64,000 bases of DNA, from the NCBI RefSeq assembly GCF_030814715.1, contig NZ_JAUSVO010000001.1, positions 744,001-808,000 of the forward strand. Reading direction: 5' to 3'. This stretch comes from Kaistia dalseonensis. Lineage in GTDB: Bacteria; Pseudomonadota; Alphaproteobacteria; Rhizobiales; Kaistiaceae. Made by a program: the position numbers and the translations under genes. Shown piece after piece: positions 34,879-43,631 of this stretch. The notes under the pieces are model-generated. The model was not told where the DNA came from, did no database searches, and saw only the letters and a program-made list of their open reading frames with translations. Each line of letters opens with the position of its first letter. Positions within the stretch are counted from its first letter, which is position 1.

Positions 34879-36156
34879 GTGCAGGGCACGGCTACGTTAA
34901 CCTCAAGCCGCTTACAGTTCTGGCGTCGAAAAGGGGGGAGCTTGCCCCGCCCCATTGTTCGCATTCTGGCCTTTGCCGATCAGGGCTTTATATCGCTCGC
35001 GAATTTCGTGATCACCGTGGCTCTCGCGCGCATCTATCCGCCGCACGACTTCGCGGGCTACGGCATCGGCCTCGCGGTGGCGCTGACCGTAGGCGGGGCC
35101 TACAGAACGTCGTTCGCGGTGCCCACGGCGCTTCTTTCCGAGCGTCGGTTCTGGCGCCGCGTCCGTGGTCTTGCCGGGCTTCATCTGGCGCTGATTGTCG
35201 CGATGTCGGCGATCTTTGCGATCGGTGTCGTTTGTTCATTCATCTTCTCGCAGGACGACCTGACCCAGGCGATCGCGCTCAGTATCTTCGCGACATTCCC
35301 GCTCTATCTGTCGCTCGACAATGACCGGGTGCTGTCCTTCCGCTCGGCCGGACCGCTCGTCCCCGCTTTGCTGTCCATTACGTTTTTCTTCGTCTCGGTG
35401 CTGCTGGCCGGCGCAGCGTGGCTCGTCAAGATTCCTTTTCCCGCGGTCATGATCGCCTTCGGACTGTTCGCGATCGGCAAGACGGCCGTCGTGTGCTTCC
35501 TGCCGGGCGCGCCGGATTTCCGTCATGCGCTTCTTGTGATGGCGGAGCGCATCAAGAATACGGTCGGCTGGGTCACCGTCGGCACGATGGCATCGGCCGG
35601 CTACAGCCACGTCCCACTTTGGATCCTGTCGACGCTCGCCGCGCCTATACATGCCGCCGCCTATGCCGCTATGCGCAGCCCGCTGCAGCCGATGCAGATC
35701 GTTGTGCGCAGCCTCGACGTCGTGGACAAGATCACATTCGGCAAGATCGACCCCAGCGACCGTGCCGCGCGGCGACGCCATGCGTGGCGGACCTATTTCA
35801 TCTATCTCGGTGTCGCCATCGTCTTCATGCTGTTCGCCTGGGCCTTTGCCTACCAGCTGGTGCATCTGGTGCTCGGCGATACCTATCTGCCGTTCGTGAG
35901 CACGCTGCGGATCTGGGCTGTCGTCTTCGTGCTGGTGACGACCAGCAATTCGCTCGAGACAGTCATCTACGAGAACCGCCGCTACAAGGCTTATGCGATG
36001 GCTCAGATCGCCGGCGGCATCGTGGCTATTGCAGCCGCCTTTCCGCTGTCTATGGCCTATCAGGAGGCTGGAGCGTCGTTCTCCTGCTTCATCGGCTCGC
36101 TGATCCCCTATGGATGGCTGCTATGGACGTTCAACAGGGACCTGAAGCATCAATGA
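34879..36156 (+). CDS. Wzx-like polysaccharide flippase
   Basis: A 425-residue membrane protein with about twelve hydrophobic segments and the overall look of the MOP/polysaccharide-synthesis (Wzx) superfamily. It begins with a basic segment and then ILAFADQGFISLANFVITVALARIYPPHDFAGYG, which matches the first two helices of such flippases (DQGFISLANF is the visible core). It would move lipid-linked oligosaccharide units across the inner membrane. The GTG at 34879 has a strong Shine-Dalgarno (GAGGGGG, 34865-34871) with 7-base spacing; the frame is open further upstream but there it overlaps the previous gene. Its stop overlaps the next start. Confidence 0.75.
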   Translation: MQGTATLTSSRLQFWRRKGGSLPRPIVRILAFADQGFISLANFVITVALARIYPPHDFAGYGIGLAVALTVGGAYRTSFAVPTALLSERRFWRRVRGLAGLHLALIVAMSAIFAIGVVCSFIFSQDDLTQAIALSIFATFPLYLSLDNDRVLSFRSAGPLVPALLSITFFFVSVLLAGAAWLVKIPFPAVMIAFGLFAIGKTAVVCFLPGAPDFRHALLVMAERIKNTVGWVTVGTMASAGYSHVPLWILSTLAAPIHAAAYAAMRSPLQPMQIVVRSLDVVDKITFGKIDPSDRAARRRHAWRTYFIYLGVAIVFMLFAWAFAYQLVHLVLGDTYLPFVSTLRIWAVVFVLVTTSNSLETVIYENRRYKAYAMAQIAGGIVAIAAAFPLSMAYQEAGASFSCFIGSLIPYGWLLWTFNRDLKHQ

Positions 36157-36848
36157 GAAGAAAGCCGCTCGGTGGCCGGCTCTTCGGCTGTCTTGCGCTG
36201 TGTTGGCTTGGTCTCATCATGACTTTGTCGCCTGCGAACGCCGCGCCGACCGACGCCGAATCGCCGGCGCACGACAGCGCGCGGCCGCTCTCCGTGCTGT
36301 TCCTCGGAACCAGCTTGACGCTTCGTGGTGGCTGGACGGAGCCGGTTGAAGCCGCACTCGCCCGCTGCCTCAATCGGCCAGTCGTCACACGGACGATCGC
36401 GCTCTCGGGCGCCAACTCGGACTGGGGTATCGAACAACTGCCGCTCGTGCTCGACTTCCACCCCGATCTGGTTACGATCGAGTTCTCGATGAATGATGCG
36501 GCGCTTCAGCGCGGGATGTCGCTGACGCGCAGTCTCGACAATGTCGAGACGATGATTCAGCGGATCCGAGGCGAGGGAGGTGATCGTCGGATCATTCTCA
36601 TGGCCATGAACCCCGTCGCGGGGCTGCGTGGATGGGCTCGCCCCCGGCTCGACAGCTATTATGATGCGTACGGTGCTCTTTCGGCCAGCAAGAGCGTGGA
36701 ATTTGTGGATTTCAGGCCCGATTGGCTCGCCCTGGCTGATGCGCGCGACGCCGCAATTCCTGATGGCGTGCACCCGACGACCGAGGCGGGCGCGCGCATT
36801 GTCGCCCCGAAGCTCGTGCGCGCCATAGCGGGTCGAGACTGCCAATAG
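36153..36848 (+). CDS. Exported SGNH/GDSL-family hydrolase
   Basis: A 231-residue protein with a signal peptide (LFGCLALCWLGLIMTLSPANA). The SGNH domain covers the rest: block I is VLFLGTSLTLRGGW, with the nucleophile Ser kept but GTS in place of the usual GDS; block II is ALSGANSDWG; block III EFSMNDAALQRG; and block V DGVHPTTEAG. It is a probable esterase or acyl-transfer enzyme for polysaccharide acyl groups. ATG 36153 overlaps the flippase stop as ATGA, so the two are coupled. Confidence 0.82.
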   Translation: MRRKPLGGRLFGCLALCWLGLIMTLSPANAAPTDAESPAHDSARPLSVLFLGTSLTLRGGWTEPVEAALARCLNRPVVTRTIALSGANSDWGIEQLPLVLDFHPDLVTIEFSMNDAALQRGMSLTRSLDNVETMIQRIRGEGGDRRIILMAMNPVAGLRGWARPRLDSYYDAYGALSASKSVEFVDFRPDWLALADARDAAIPDGVHPTTEAGARIVAPKLVRAIAGRDCQ

Positions 36849-36861
36849 CCGGGGCGCGGCA

Positions 36862-37653
36862 ATGGAGCATTTGAAGCCGGTGACACAGCTGAGGTTTGCG
36901 CGAATCGCGGTTGTCGCCTTTCTCTTTGCGTGCGCGCATGTCGCGTCGCCAAAGGCCGCCACATGCGGCGAGGACGCGTTGGGCACGGAGCGCGTCATCA
37001 ATCTGGACGAGATCGATGGCGGCAAGTTCGGTTCGATTCAGTATGCTTCATTGCCGCTCGAAGATCGGGAAGTCGTCCTGACCTTCGATGACGGCCCGCG
37101 GGCGGAGACGACGCGCGAAGTCCTGGCGGCGCTCCGCGAGCAATGTGTGCGGGCCACGTTCTTCCTGCTCGGGAATCGAATCGAGCGTGAGCCCACCATG
37201 GTGGCCGAGATCCTGGCGCAGGGTCATAGCGTCGGCACTCACACCTATTCCCATCCAGACCTCACCCATCTCGATGGGGCGGCTGCCATGGCCGAAGTCG
37301 GGAAGGGGTGGGATCCTCTGGTGGCCAATCTGCCCCCCGATATGGACAGCTCGAAGGTGCGGATGTTCCGCGCGCCGAATTTCGGATCGACCGATGAACT
37401 GGACGAGGCGCTGCGGGAGCAGGGATTCTTCCTGATCAGCGCTGATGTGACGGCCCAGGATTTCGACGATCCGTCGGCCTTGTCAGTGGTCAATCGACTG
37501 CTCGACAAGCTCGCGCGCGTACGCAGGGGAATTGTGCTCATGCACGACATCAAGCCGGTCACTGCGCGCATGCTTCCGCTATTCCTCTCCGAACTCAAGC
37601 TGCGCGGTTTCAAGGTCGTTCAAATTGACATTGCGGGCGAGCAGCCCGGATAG
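36862..37653 (+). CDS. Polysaccharide deacetylase (NodB homology domain)
   Basis: A 263-residue exported carbohydrate esterase 4 protein. The signal segment FARIAVVAFLFACAHVASPKAA is followed by the NodB domain: motif 1 VLTFDDGPRAET, metal-binding motif 2 HTYSHPDLTHL, motif 3 RAPNFGSTDE, motif 4 SADVTAQDFDDP and motif 5 IVLMHDIKP. All the usual metal and catalytic residues appear to be present. It should remove N- or O-acetyl groups from the polymer or from an intermediate in the periplasm. It starts 13 bases after the SGNH gene. Confidence 0.88.
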   Translation: MEHLKPVTQLRFARIAVVAFLFACAHVASPKAATCGEDALGTERVINLDEIDGGKFGSIQYASLPLEDREVVLTFDDGPRAETTREVLAALREQCVRATFFLLGNRIEREPTMVAEILAQGHSVGTHTYSHPDLTHLDGAAAMAEVGKGWDPLVANLPPDMDSSKVRMFRAPNFGSTDELDEALREQGFFLISADVTAQDFDDPSALSVVNRLLDKLARVRRGIVLMHDIKPVTARMLPLFLSELKLRGFKVVQIDIAGEQPG

Positions 37654-37969
37654 AGCCGGCAGCACTCGTTGGGCAGGCGACCCTGCGCACCAACAATTTC
37701 CCGTGATCAGCGATCGCGGCGCCATTCCAACGACGCGAACTGGCCGCGGCCTGTGCGCGCGGCGGGTGATAACGGCTTGACGCGGGTGCCTCGTTTGGAT
37801 TCAATCGCAGTGCAGCATGCATTGTGCAAGTGCGACGTAGGGTTCGTTGCATCCGAGCTATAATGAGGCACGAGATGCCAACTATGGAAAAATGCGACCG
37901 TCCGGTATCCTTCGGCAGGTCGCCTTATGTACCATCCGCCATGCGCGATCACATTCCGACGGGGTTCTG
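37654..37969. other. Intergenic stretch inside the polysaccharide cluster
   Basis: These 316 bases separate the deacetylase from the next acyltransferase and suggest an internal promoter. A consensus-like TATAAT is at 37859-37864, but no good -35 box lies 16-18 bases before it. No coding frame with protein-like composition is seen. Confidence 0.4.
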
Positions 37970-38983
37970 ATGTCTGCTGCTGCCGAGGGTCACCGCTCCA
38001 GGGAACGCCTGCTCGACATTGAGCGTGGCAAGGGGCTCGGCATCATGCTGGTGGTGTATGGCCATCTGTTGATGTATGGAACGCTGGGGGAGCAGCTATG
38101 GTATGCTGCCTCGAAATCGGCAGTCTATCTGTTCCATATGCCGTTCTTCATGTATTTGAGCGGCTTCATTTACTTCTATACGGCGGGCCATAAGCGCTTC
38201 GGCAGCGGATATCCACAATATGTGGCGCGCCGCGCCGATCGGCTTCTTGTTCCGTTCCTCGCCATGCTGGTTCTGGTGGTCACCGGCAAATATATCGCAT
38301 CGAGATATACTTACGTCGATGCCGGTGTGGCGAGTTATTGGGAAGGGTATCGGGACGCTGTATTCAATACGGAATATAGCCCGGTCCTTTCGATCTGGTA
38401 CATTTTCGTTCTGTTTGTCTACAGCATTGCCGTTCCGGTGCTCTGGCGTCTGGCGGGGGCCCGGGTTCTTATCCTCGTTGCCCTCGGCTTCATATTATAC
38501 TTCACGCCTGCGACGACCGATTTCTATATCTACAGGATTTTCCACTATTTCATATTCTTCGTGATGGGGGGCTTGGCCTTCCTCTACAAGGATGTCGCGT
38601 TGGCCGCCTATCGAAAGTACCTGCCGCTGTGGCTGGTCCTCTTTGCCGCCAGCCTGTTTCTCAATCGCGACTGGTATCCTGCCGTCCTGATCAGTGGATT
38701 GCTTTCGATACCCGCCTTGCATGGGCTGGTACGACTCGACCTTTTCAGTAAGGATCGTATCCTTCTGTATCTGGGCGCCAATTCGATGGTTATATATCTA
38801 TTTAATACGATATTTATCGGTGTGGCCAAAGCAATTTATATAAAAATACTTCCCTATGATGGCATCTATTTTGTATTCTTTATGCTTGTTTTGTTTCTGT
38901 GTGGCCTTCTGCTCCCGCTTGTTGTCAAGAATGTGATGGAGCGCTTAGCTGTAGCGCGACCCTTGTTGAGATATGTTACCTGA
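37970..38983 (+). CDS. Acyltransferase-3 family membrane protein
   Basis: A 337-residue integral membrane protein with about ten helices, related to the Acyl_transf_3 group that includes fucose 4-O-acetylase-like proteins. Diagnostic parts are RLLDIERGKGLGIMLVVYGHL, with the family histidine; FHMPFFMYLSGFIYFY; and PVLSIWYIFVLFVYSIAVPVLW. The 3' third is AT-rich (38780-38900), unlike neighbouring genes. ATG 37970 is chosen because the frame upstream reads as non-protein sequence; the Shine-Dalgarno is weak. It probably adds an acetyl or other acyl group to the polymer unit. Confidence 0.8.
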   Translation: MSAAAEGHRSRERLLDIERGKGLGIMLVVYGHLLMYGTLGEQLWYAASKSAVYLFHMPFFMYLSGFIYFYTAGHKRFGSGYPQYVARRADRLLVPFLAMLVLVVTGKYIASRYTYVDAGVASYWEGYRDAVFNTEYSPVLSIWYIFVLFVYSIAVPVLWRLAGARVLILVALGFILYFTPATTDFYIYRIFHYFIFFVMGGLAFLYKDVALAAYRKYLPLWLVLFAASLFLNRDWYPAVLISGLLSIPALHGLVRLDLFSKDRILLYLGANSMVIYLFNTIFIGVAKAIYIKILPYDGIYFVFFMLVLFLCGLLLPLVVKNVMERLAVARPLLRYVT

Positions 38984-39049
38984 TGTTGATGGGTTTCGTT
39001 CACGGACGTTCGGTCATCATTCGGGTAGCTTAAGTCGGAGCCGGTTGCG

Positions 39050-40531
39050 ATGAACCGCCGTGAATTCATGTTCTTGACCGGAGGCGCGTTTGGCGGCGTG
39101 CTTCTTGGCGTTGCGGGCGCGCGGTACGAAGCGCTTGCGAAATTCGTCAGAGGCAGGGAGGCGCCGGTCGCCACCGCTCAGCCGCGGCCCGCCGAGGGCC
39201 TGCTGCCTGCGGGTAGCCGCGTCCTCTTCATTGGCGACAGTATATTCGCGAGCAACAATACCGCGACCTATAATGGCCGGTTCGAGAGTCTCTCCCACAA
39301 TGCGAATGGCGAGATCGTGTGGGCCTGGATGCAGGATCCGCGCTTTCATCTGGACGTCTGGAATGTACCCGAGGGGCGGGTCACCAACCCCGACTACAAG
39401 TTCGATGGCGCCAATCAGGGCGTGAACGGCTCGCGCGTGACACGGCTCGCGGACGAAAAAGAGATCGCCCATATCCGCGAGTTGGATCCCGATCTCGTGA
39501 TCGTCGGCTTTGGCGCGAATGATATTCCATCCAAGACCAGTGCGGGCACCTTCACGAGCTATGTCAAGGCCTTCTGCGACATGATGGTGAATGTCGACGG
39601 CCGCCGCGTCGTGGTCGGCACGGTTCGGCCGCATGTGCGCAGCGGGGCAGGGCAGGACAATTACAACTACCCTGAAGGCGACCCGCGCTGGGCCGTACAT
39701 TTCGCGATCAATGACTTCATCACGAAGCAGCTTCCGCTTCTCTACAAGCCGGGCCAAGTGAAAGCTTGGGATTCGTTTTCAGCTCTGGCTGATCCGAACT
39801 CGTATCGCGGCGGTGAATTCCTGCCGGGACTTCATCGTGATGGCGTTCACCTGACGGATGTCGCGGCGTACCGTTCCGGCAGGAACCTGATGCCGGTATT
39901 GGGGTCCATGATTCAACCCGGGCTGTTTTTTGACGTCGATCCGGCAGCGTCGAACCTGTTGCCAAACGGGACGCTTGAAGGTGGCGGCGGCAAGATCCAA
40001 GGCCCCGTCATTGGTTCTCTGCCGTATGGATGCTCGCTGTCCCGCACGGCCGGCGATGGCGGTGTGGCCAAGATCAGCCGTGAACACGATCCGGAGTTCG
40101 GCAGGGACAAGCTGGTTATCTCGCTGTCGAGCAATGCCGGCGCCGCCCCGCAGGAGTTCCGCTTGCTGTTTCATGATGACGTCAGCATTTCGATTGACGA
40201 TGCCGGTGGCCGGGATGTGCAACTCTTCGTGCCGGTGGAAATCGACAGCTATAGCGGCTTCATCGGCGTGACGAGTTTCATCGCCGATGACCAGTATGAG
40301 CATTTCACAGAAGGTCTGCGGCCATACGACAAATCCAAGCCGGTTTGGCATGGCGAGGCGATATCCGCTTGGGTCATCACGCCGGCCTTGCGGTTGCCCG
40401 AGGGCGCCAAGGGGATTCGCGCAGGAATTTCTATTCGGTTCGCCGCGGGCGAGGGCAGTTCTGTCGTGAAAATCCGGCCCAATGTCATTGCGCGCGTCGT
40501 TGCCAACCCGCGATTGACGGTCCAGTCATGA
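39050..40531 (+). CDS. Exported SGNH-hydrolase with C-terminal beta-domain (paralogue A)
   Basis: A 493-residue protein with a Tat-like signal (MNRREFMFLTGGAFGGVLLG). The SGNH domain spans about 50-300: block I LFIGDSIFASN, block II GANQGVNGSRV, block III VGFGANDIPS, block V DGVHLTDVAAY. After this a C-terminal domain of about 180 residues (from NLLPNGTLEGG) looks like a beta-sandwich, possibly carbohydrate-binding. It is clearly paralogous over its full length to the protein encoded at 43632-45044 (shared GEIVWAWM, IRELDPD, GFGAND, ITPALRLP). Probable esterase for polymer acyl groups. Confidence 0.82.
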   Translation: MNRREFMFLTGGAFGGVLLGVAGARYEALAKFVRGREAPVATAQPRPAEGLLPAGSRVLFIGDSIFASNNTATYNGRFESLSHNANGEIVWAWMQDPRFHLDVWNVPEGRVTNPDYKFDGANQGVNGSRVTRLADEKEIAHIRELDPDLVIVGFGANDIPSKTSAGTFTSYVKAFCDMMVNVDGRRVVVGTVRPHVRSGAGQDNYNYPEGDPRWAVHFAINDFITKQLPLLYKPGQVKAWDSFSALADPNSYRGGEFLPGLHRDGVHLTDVAAYRSGRNLMPVLGSMIQPGLFFDVDPAASNLLPNGTLEGGGGKIQGPVIGSLPYGCSLSRTAGDGGVAKISREHDPEFGRDKLVISLSSNAGAAPQEFRLLFHDDVSISIDDAGGRDVQLFVPVEIDSYSGFIGVTSFIADDQYEHFTEGLRPYDKSKPVWHGEAISAWVITPALRLPEGAKGIRAGISIRFAAGEGSSVVKIRPNVIARVVANPRLTVQS

Positions 40532-40577
40532 TGGTTGTTGCGGCGTTCAGCATGTCAGATTTCGGGACATATTGGTT

Positions 40578-41159
40578 GTGACTGTGCAGACTGGCCCAGG
40601 TGCTTTCCGTAGACAGGCCGAACCGGCGCAGTCTATCGGCTATTTCGGCCTCCTCGCCGAGGACTATCGAAGCTATAAGGAGCGCCTGTTGGCCCAGGGG
40701 TTCTGGGCGATCCGAATCCATCGGTTCGGCACAATGGCGCGGCACGTCAGATTTGCGCCGCTGCGCATCGTCCTGAAGATCATTCATCGCATCTTCTCGA
40801 AGCTGTCTCAGATATTCTTCGGCATCTATATCGGCGCGAACGCGCAGGTTGGCCGGCGCTGCATTATCGAGCATTTCGGGGAGATTATCGTTCACAGCGA
40901 AGCGGTGATCGGCGACGATGTGAGATTGCGTCAGGGCGTGACCATCGGCAATCGCAGCGAAGAGGCTCCTCTGGACGTTCCGGTTATTGGCAACCGGGTC
41001 AATATTGGCGCGGGTGCCAAGATATTGGGTCCCATCTCAATCGGCGACGACGTCGATATCGGCGCCAACGCCGTTGTCCTGACGGACGTGCCTTCGGGTT
41101 CGATTGCGGTCGGCGTACCGGCCAGGATCAAGCCAAAAAAGCCGAAGCAGACTGGCTGA
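40578..41159 (+). CDS. Serine-acetyltransferase-like hexapeptide acyltransferase
   Basis: A protein of about 193 residues with a CysE-like C-terminal left-handed beta-helix (IGANAQVGRRCIIEHFGEIIVHSEAVIGDDVRLRQGVTIG, visible as IIEHFGEIIV and LRQGVTIGNR) and tail PSGSIAVGVPARIKPKK. The N-terminal helical part (YFGLLAEDYRSYKERLL) resembles polysaccharide-cluster serine-O-acetyltransferase homologues rather than housekeeping CysE. It probably acetylates a sugar from acetyl-CoA in the cytoplasm. Start uncertain: GTG 40578 or TTG 40572, both without a clear Shine-Dalgarno. Confidence 0.75.
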   Translation: MTVQTGPGAFRRQAEPAQSIGYFGLLAEDYRSYKERLLAQGFWAIRIHRFGTMARHVRFAPLRIVLKIIHRIFSKLSQIFFGIYIGANAQVGRRCIIEHFGEIIVHSEAVIGDDVRLRQGVTIGNRSEEAPLDVPVIGNRVNIGAGAKILGPISIGDDVDIGANAVVLTDVPSGSIAVGVPARIKPKKPKQTG

Positions 41160-41232
41160 TGGCCCGACAAGCGCGCTTGATCCCGACGAGCAACACGCCT
41201 GCTCCATCCCCGTCCGATGAGGGGACAAGCGC

Positions 41233-42420
41233 ATGAACTTTCGCGTCATCCTGCTGCTGGCCTATGGCGTTATTCTTCTGAATACGGGCTTCGTGCTCCG
41301 CATTTCGGGCGCGAATGCCTATGAGAAGGGCTTGCTGCTCTTCGCATCGATCGCTTTCGTCATGACGCGGCCGCGCGTGGGCTACATGCTCGGTGCTCTC
41401 GCACTCATGATTCTGACCACGTTCATTTCGGCGTTGATGACCCGGTATCCGGCATTCAACTGGTCTGTCTACATCATGTCGCTGAACCAGATCGTGGTGC
41501 CGATGCTGTTCTTGTCGGCGCGCCCGACGATCGTCGACCGCGACTTCGTGCTCCGTATGGCGAGTTGGGTGCCCATCACATGCGCTGTGCTGGGTCTGCT
41601 CTATCAAGCGGCGGGCATCCGGAATGTCTTTGGCTATGAGTATGGATCGGGCCTGCCGCGCTTCCAGGGCAGTCTCATTCCTGCGCTTTTCGCGGGCTTC
41701 ACGCTGTCCGGATCCGTGGCTGCGATGAAATATGCGCATCTTGTCAATCGACGCTATCTTTGGCTGGCCTGCATCAACATCGTCCTGCTGGTCCTCAGTG
41801 GATCGCGCGTGCCTACGGCGATAGCGCTGGTTCTGTGCGCATTCATCTTCTACACAAACTTCAACGGTCAGCGCCGTCTCAAGGTCATGGGCACAATCAT
41901 TGCCGGCGTCGGCATGGTCATTCTGCTCAGTACGGTCGGGTCCGGGATCATCGAGCGCTTCTCGCAGAACGGCCTCAGCGGCCGTGACGTGATGTGGTCC
42001 TATCTCGAGATCGTCCTGGCGCAATATAGCGACTTCGGGATCGGTTTCGGGCACCAGATGTCGGCCGTTCCGCGCGAGGTTCTGATCGTCACAGGATCGA
42101 CCGCAGCTCATAATGATTATCTGCGACTGGCACTCGAACTCGGCTATGGCGGCGCTATTGCCTTCTACGCGCTCTTCATGGGTTCGGTGCTGCTGCTCTG
42201 GAATTCGCATTACCAGCGCCGTGATCCACTCATGCTCATGGGTGCCATCAGCTTCTTCATACTCTCCCTGACGGATAACGCGCTCGCGGCGCCGTCGCAT
42301 TTTCCGCTGCTGCTCATTACCACCTATTCGACGGCCAAGTTCGGCCAGAGCGCTGAGACGCGGCGTCGCCCTGCGGGCATGCAGGGTCCGGGACTTCGCC
42401 CATTACGGGGATATGCATGA
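41233..42420 (+). CDS. Wzy/O-antigen-ligase-like membrane polymerase
   Basis: A 395-residue membrane protein with about ten to twelve helices. It has the O-antigen ligase/polymerase (Wzy_C) pattern: GSRVPTAIALVL (about 194-205) and the long periplasmic loop with FGIGFGHQ followed by TAAHNDYLRLALELGYGG, where the His-Asp pair is conserved in the family. It would join lipid-linked repeat units in the periplasm. Its stop overlaps the start of the next gene as ATGA, so it is coupled to an acyltransferase. Ligase versus polymerase cannot be settled by sequence, but an exopolysaccharide setting favours polymerase. Confidence 0.8.
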   Translation: MNFRVILLLAYGVILLNTGFVLRISGANAYEKGLLLFASIAFVMTRPRVGYMLGALALMILTTFISALMTRYPAFNWSVYIMSLNQIVVPMLFLSARPTIVDRDFVLRMASWVPITCAVLGLLYQAAGIRNVFGYEYGSGLPRFQGSLIPALFAGFTLSGSVAAMKYAHLVNRRYLWLACINIVLLVLSGSRVPTAIALVLCAFIFYTNFNGQRRLKVMGTIIAGVGMVILLSTVGSGIIERFSQNGLSGRDVMWSYLEIVLAQYSDFGIGFGHQMSAVPREVLIVTGSTAAHNDYLRLALELGYGGAIAFYALFMGSVLLLWNSHYQRRDPLMLMGAISFFILSLTDNALAAPSHFPLLLITTYSTAKFGQSAETRRRPAGMQGPGLRPLRGYA

Positions 42421-43535
42421 TCGCTCGCCAGAGGATCCACTCGCTCGACGGATTGCGCGGCGTTCTGGCGCTGTTTGTTTGCATCTATCACCTGACGAAC
42501 TCGTTTCCCGAGTTCAAGCAGACATTGCGCGGCTGGACCGCGCTTCTCGACCAGGGATGGGTGGCCGTCGACGTCTTCTTCGTCTTGAGCGGCTTTGTCA
42601 TGTGCTACGTCTACGAGAAAGACTTTCGCGATGGCGTGAACTGGCCCAAATGGCTGAACTTCATGTTGGCACGCGTCGCTCGTCTCTATCCGGTGCACCT
42701 CGCAACCTTCGCCATCCTGTTCCTGTTCCTGATTCCGTTCATCTATAATACGCCCCGTTTCCTGGACGATGCCGGCCGATATTCGTGGAGTTCGGCGATC
42801 GCGTCCATCTTCATGCTGCAGGGGCCCTGGGTCGATCATCGGACCTGGAACTATCCGTCCTGGTCGATCAGCGTCGAATGGCACCTCTATGTGCTCTTTC
42901 CGTTCATGCTGGTTCTCATCCGGAACCGAATGGCCTGCTTCGGCGTGGTGCTCGGCGGGACGATCCTCGTACTCATTGTCTATCTCACGGGCTTCGGCGC
43001 CGAGGCGGTCGTTACAGGAGGCGATTGGGAACCCTACCCGACAAACGGCCCCGTAGCGTTGTTGCGCGGCTTGCTGTTGTTCAGCGCAGGCATCGCCGTC
43101 TACGGCATACGCGACATAGCGGGGCCGGCTCTCAACATCGTCGCTCTTCCGGTCGTGTTCGGCTTTGTCGGGCTGTTGCTGTTCGAGCCGACGGCGCCGT
43201 TTTCCGTCTTGCTCGTCCCTGTCCTGATCCTGTGCGTCATGACGAACCCACTGGTCTCGGATGGTTTGTCGGGCCGGATACAACTCTTCCTAGGCAAGAT
43301 CTCCTACAGCCTCTATATGACTCATGCCTTGGTCCAGATCATTTTCGTCAATCGCGTAAAAGACTATCTGCAGGCGGGCGGAGGTGTCCCGTCCGATCTG
43401 GCGATTACGGTCGTCATTCTCGCCGGCGTCGCTCTGTCGATAGTCTTTGGCTATCTGATGTATCGCTATGTCGAGCTCGGGGGACGCCAATTCGTCAGGC
43501 GTTTGATCGACCGATCGGCGCTTGCATCCGCCTGA
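42417..43535 (+). CDS. Acyltransferase-3 family membrane O-acyltransferase
   Basis: A 372-residue membrane protein with about ten helices. The start RIHSLDGLRGVLALFVCIYHL carries the family histidine. WVAVDVFFVLSGFVMCYVY, FMLARVARLYPVHL and WSISVEWHLYVLFPFMLV are the other typical segments. It is the third acyltransferase-3 protein of this locus and overlaps the Wzy-like gene by 4 bases, so acylation may be linked to polymerisation. Acyl donor and sugar acceptor are unknown. Confidence 0.88.
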   Translation: MIARQRIHSLDGLRGVLALFVCIYHLTNSFPEFKQTLRGWTALLDQGWVAVDVFFVLSGFVMCYVYEKDFRDGVNWPKWLNFMLARVARLYPVHLATFAILFLFLIPFIYNTPRFLDDAGRYSWSSAIASIFMLQGPWVDHRTWNYPSWSISVEWHLYVLFPFMLVLIRNRMACFGVVLGGTILVLIVYLTGFGAEAVVTGGDWEPYPTNGPVALLRGLLLFSAGIAVYGIRDIAGPALNIVALPVVFGFVGLLLFEPTAPFSVLLVPVLILCVMTNPLVSDGLSGRIQLFLGKISYSLYMTHALVQIIFVNRVKDYLQAGGGVPSDLAITVVILAGVALSIVFGYLMYRYVELGGRQFVRRLIDRSALASA

Positions 43536-43631
43536 GTGGCATTTCCTGCCGGAATGACCTCGAATGGTCGCAAATGCCTGCTCTTCTGAGTGGTGATGCA
43601 CCTACGCTCAAATCCGACGAAGGGAAGACAT

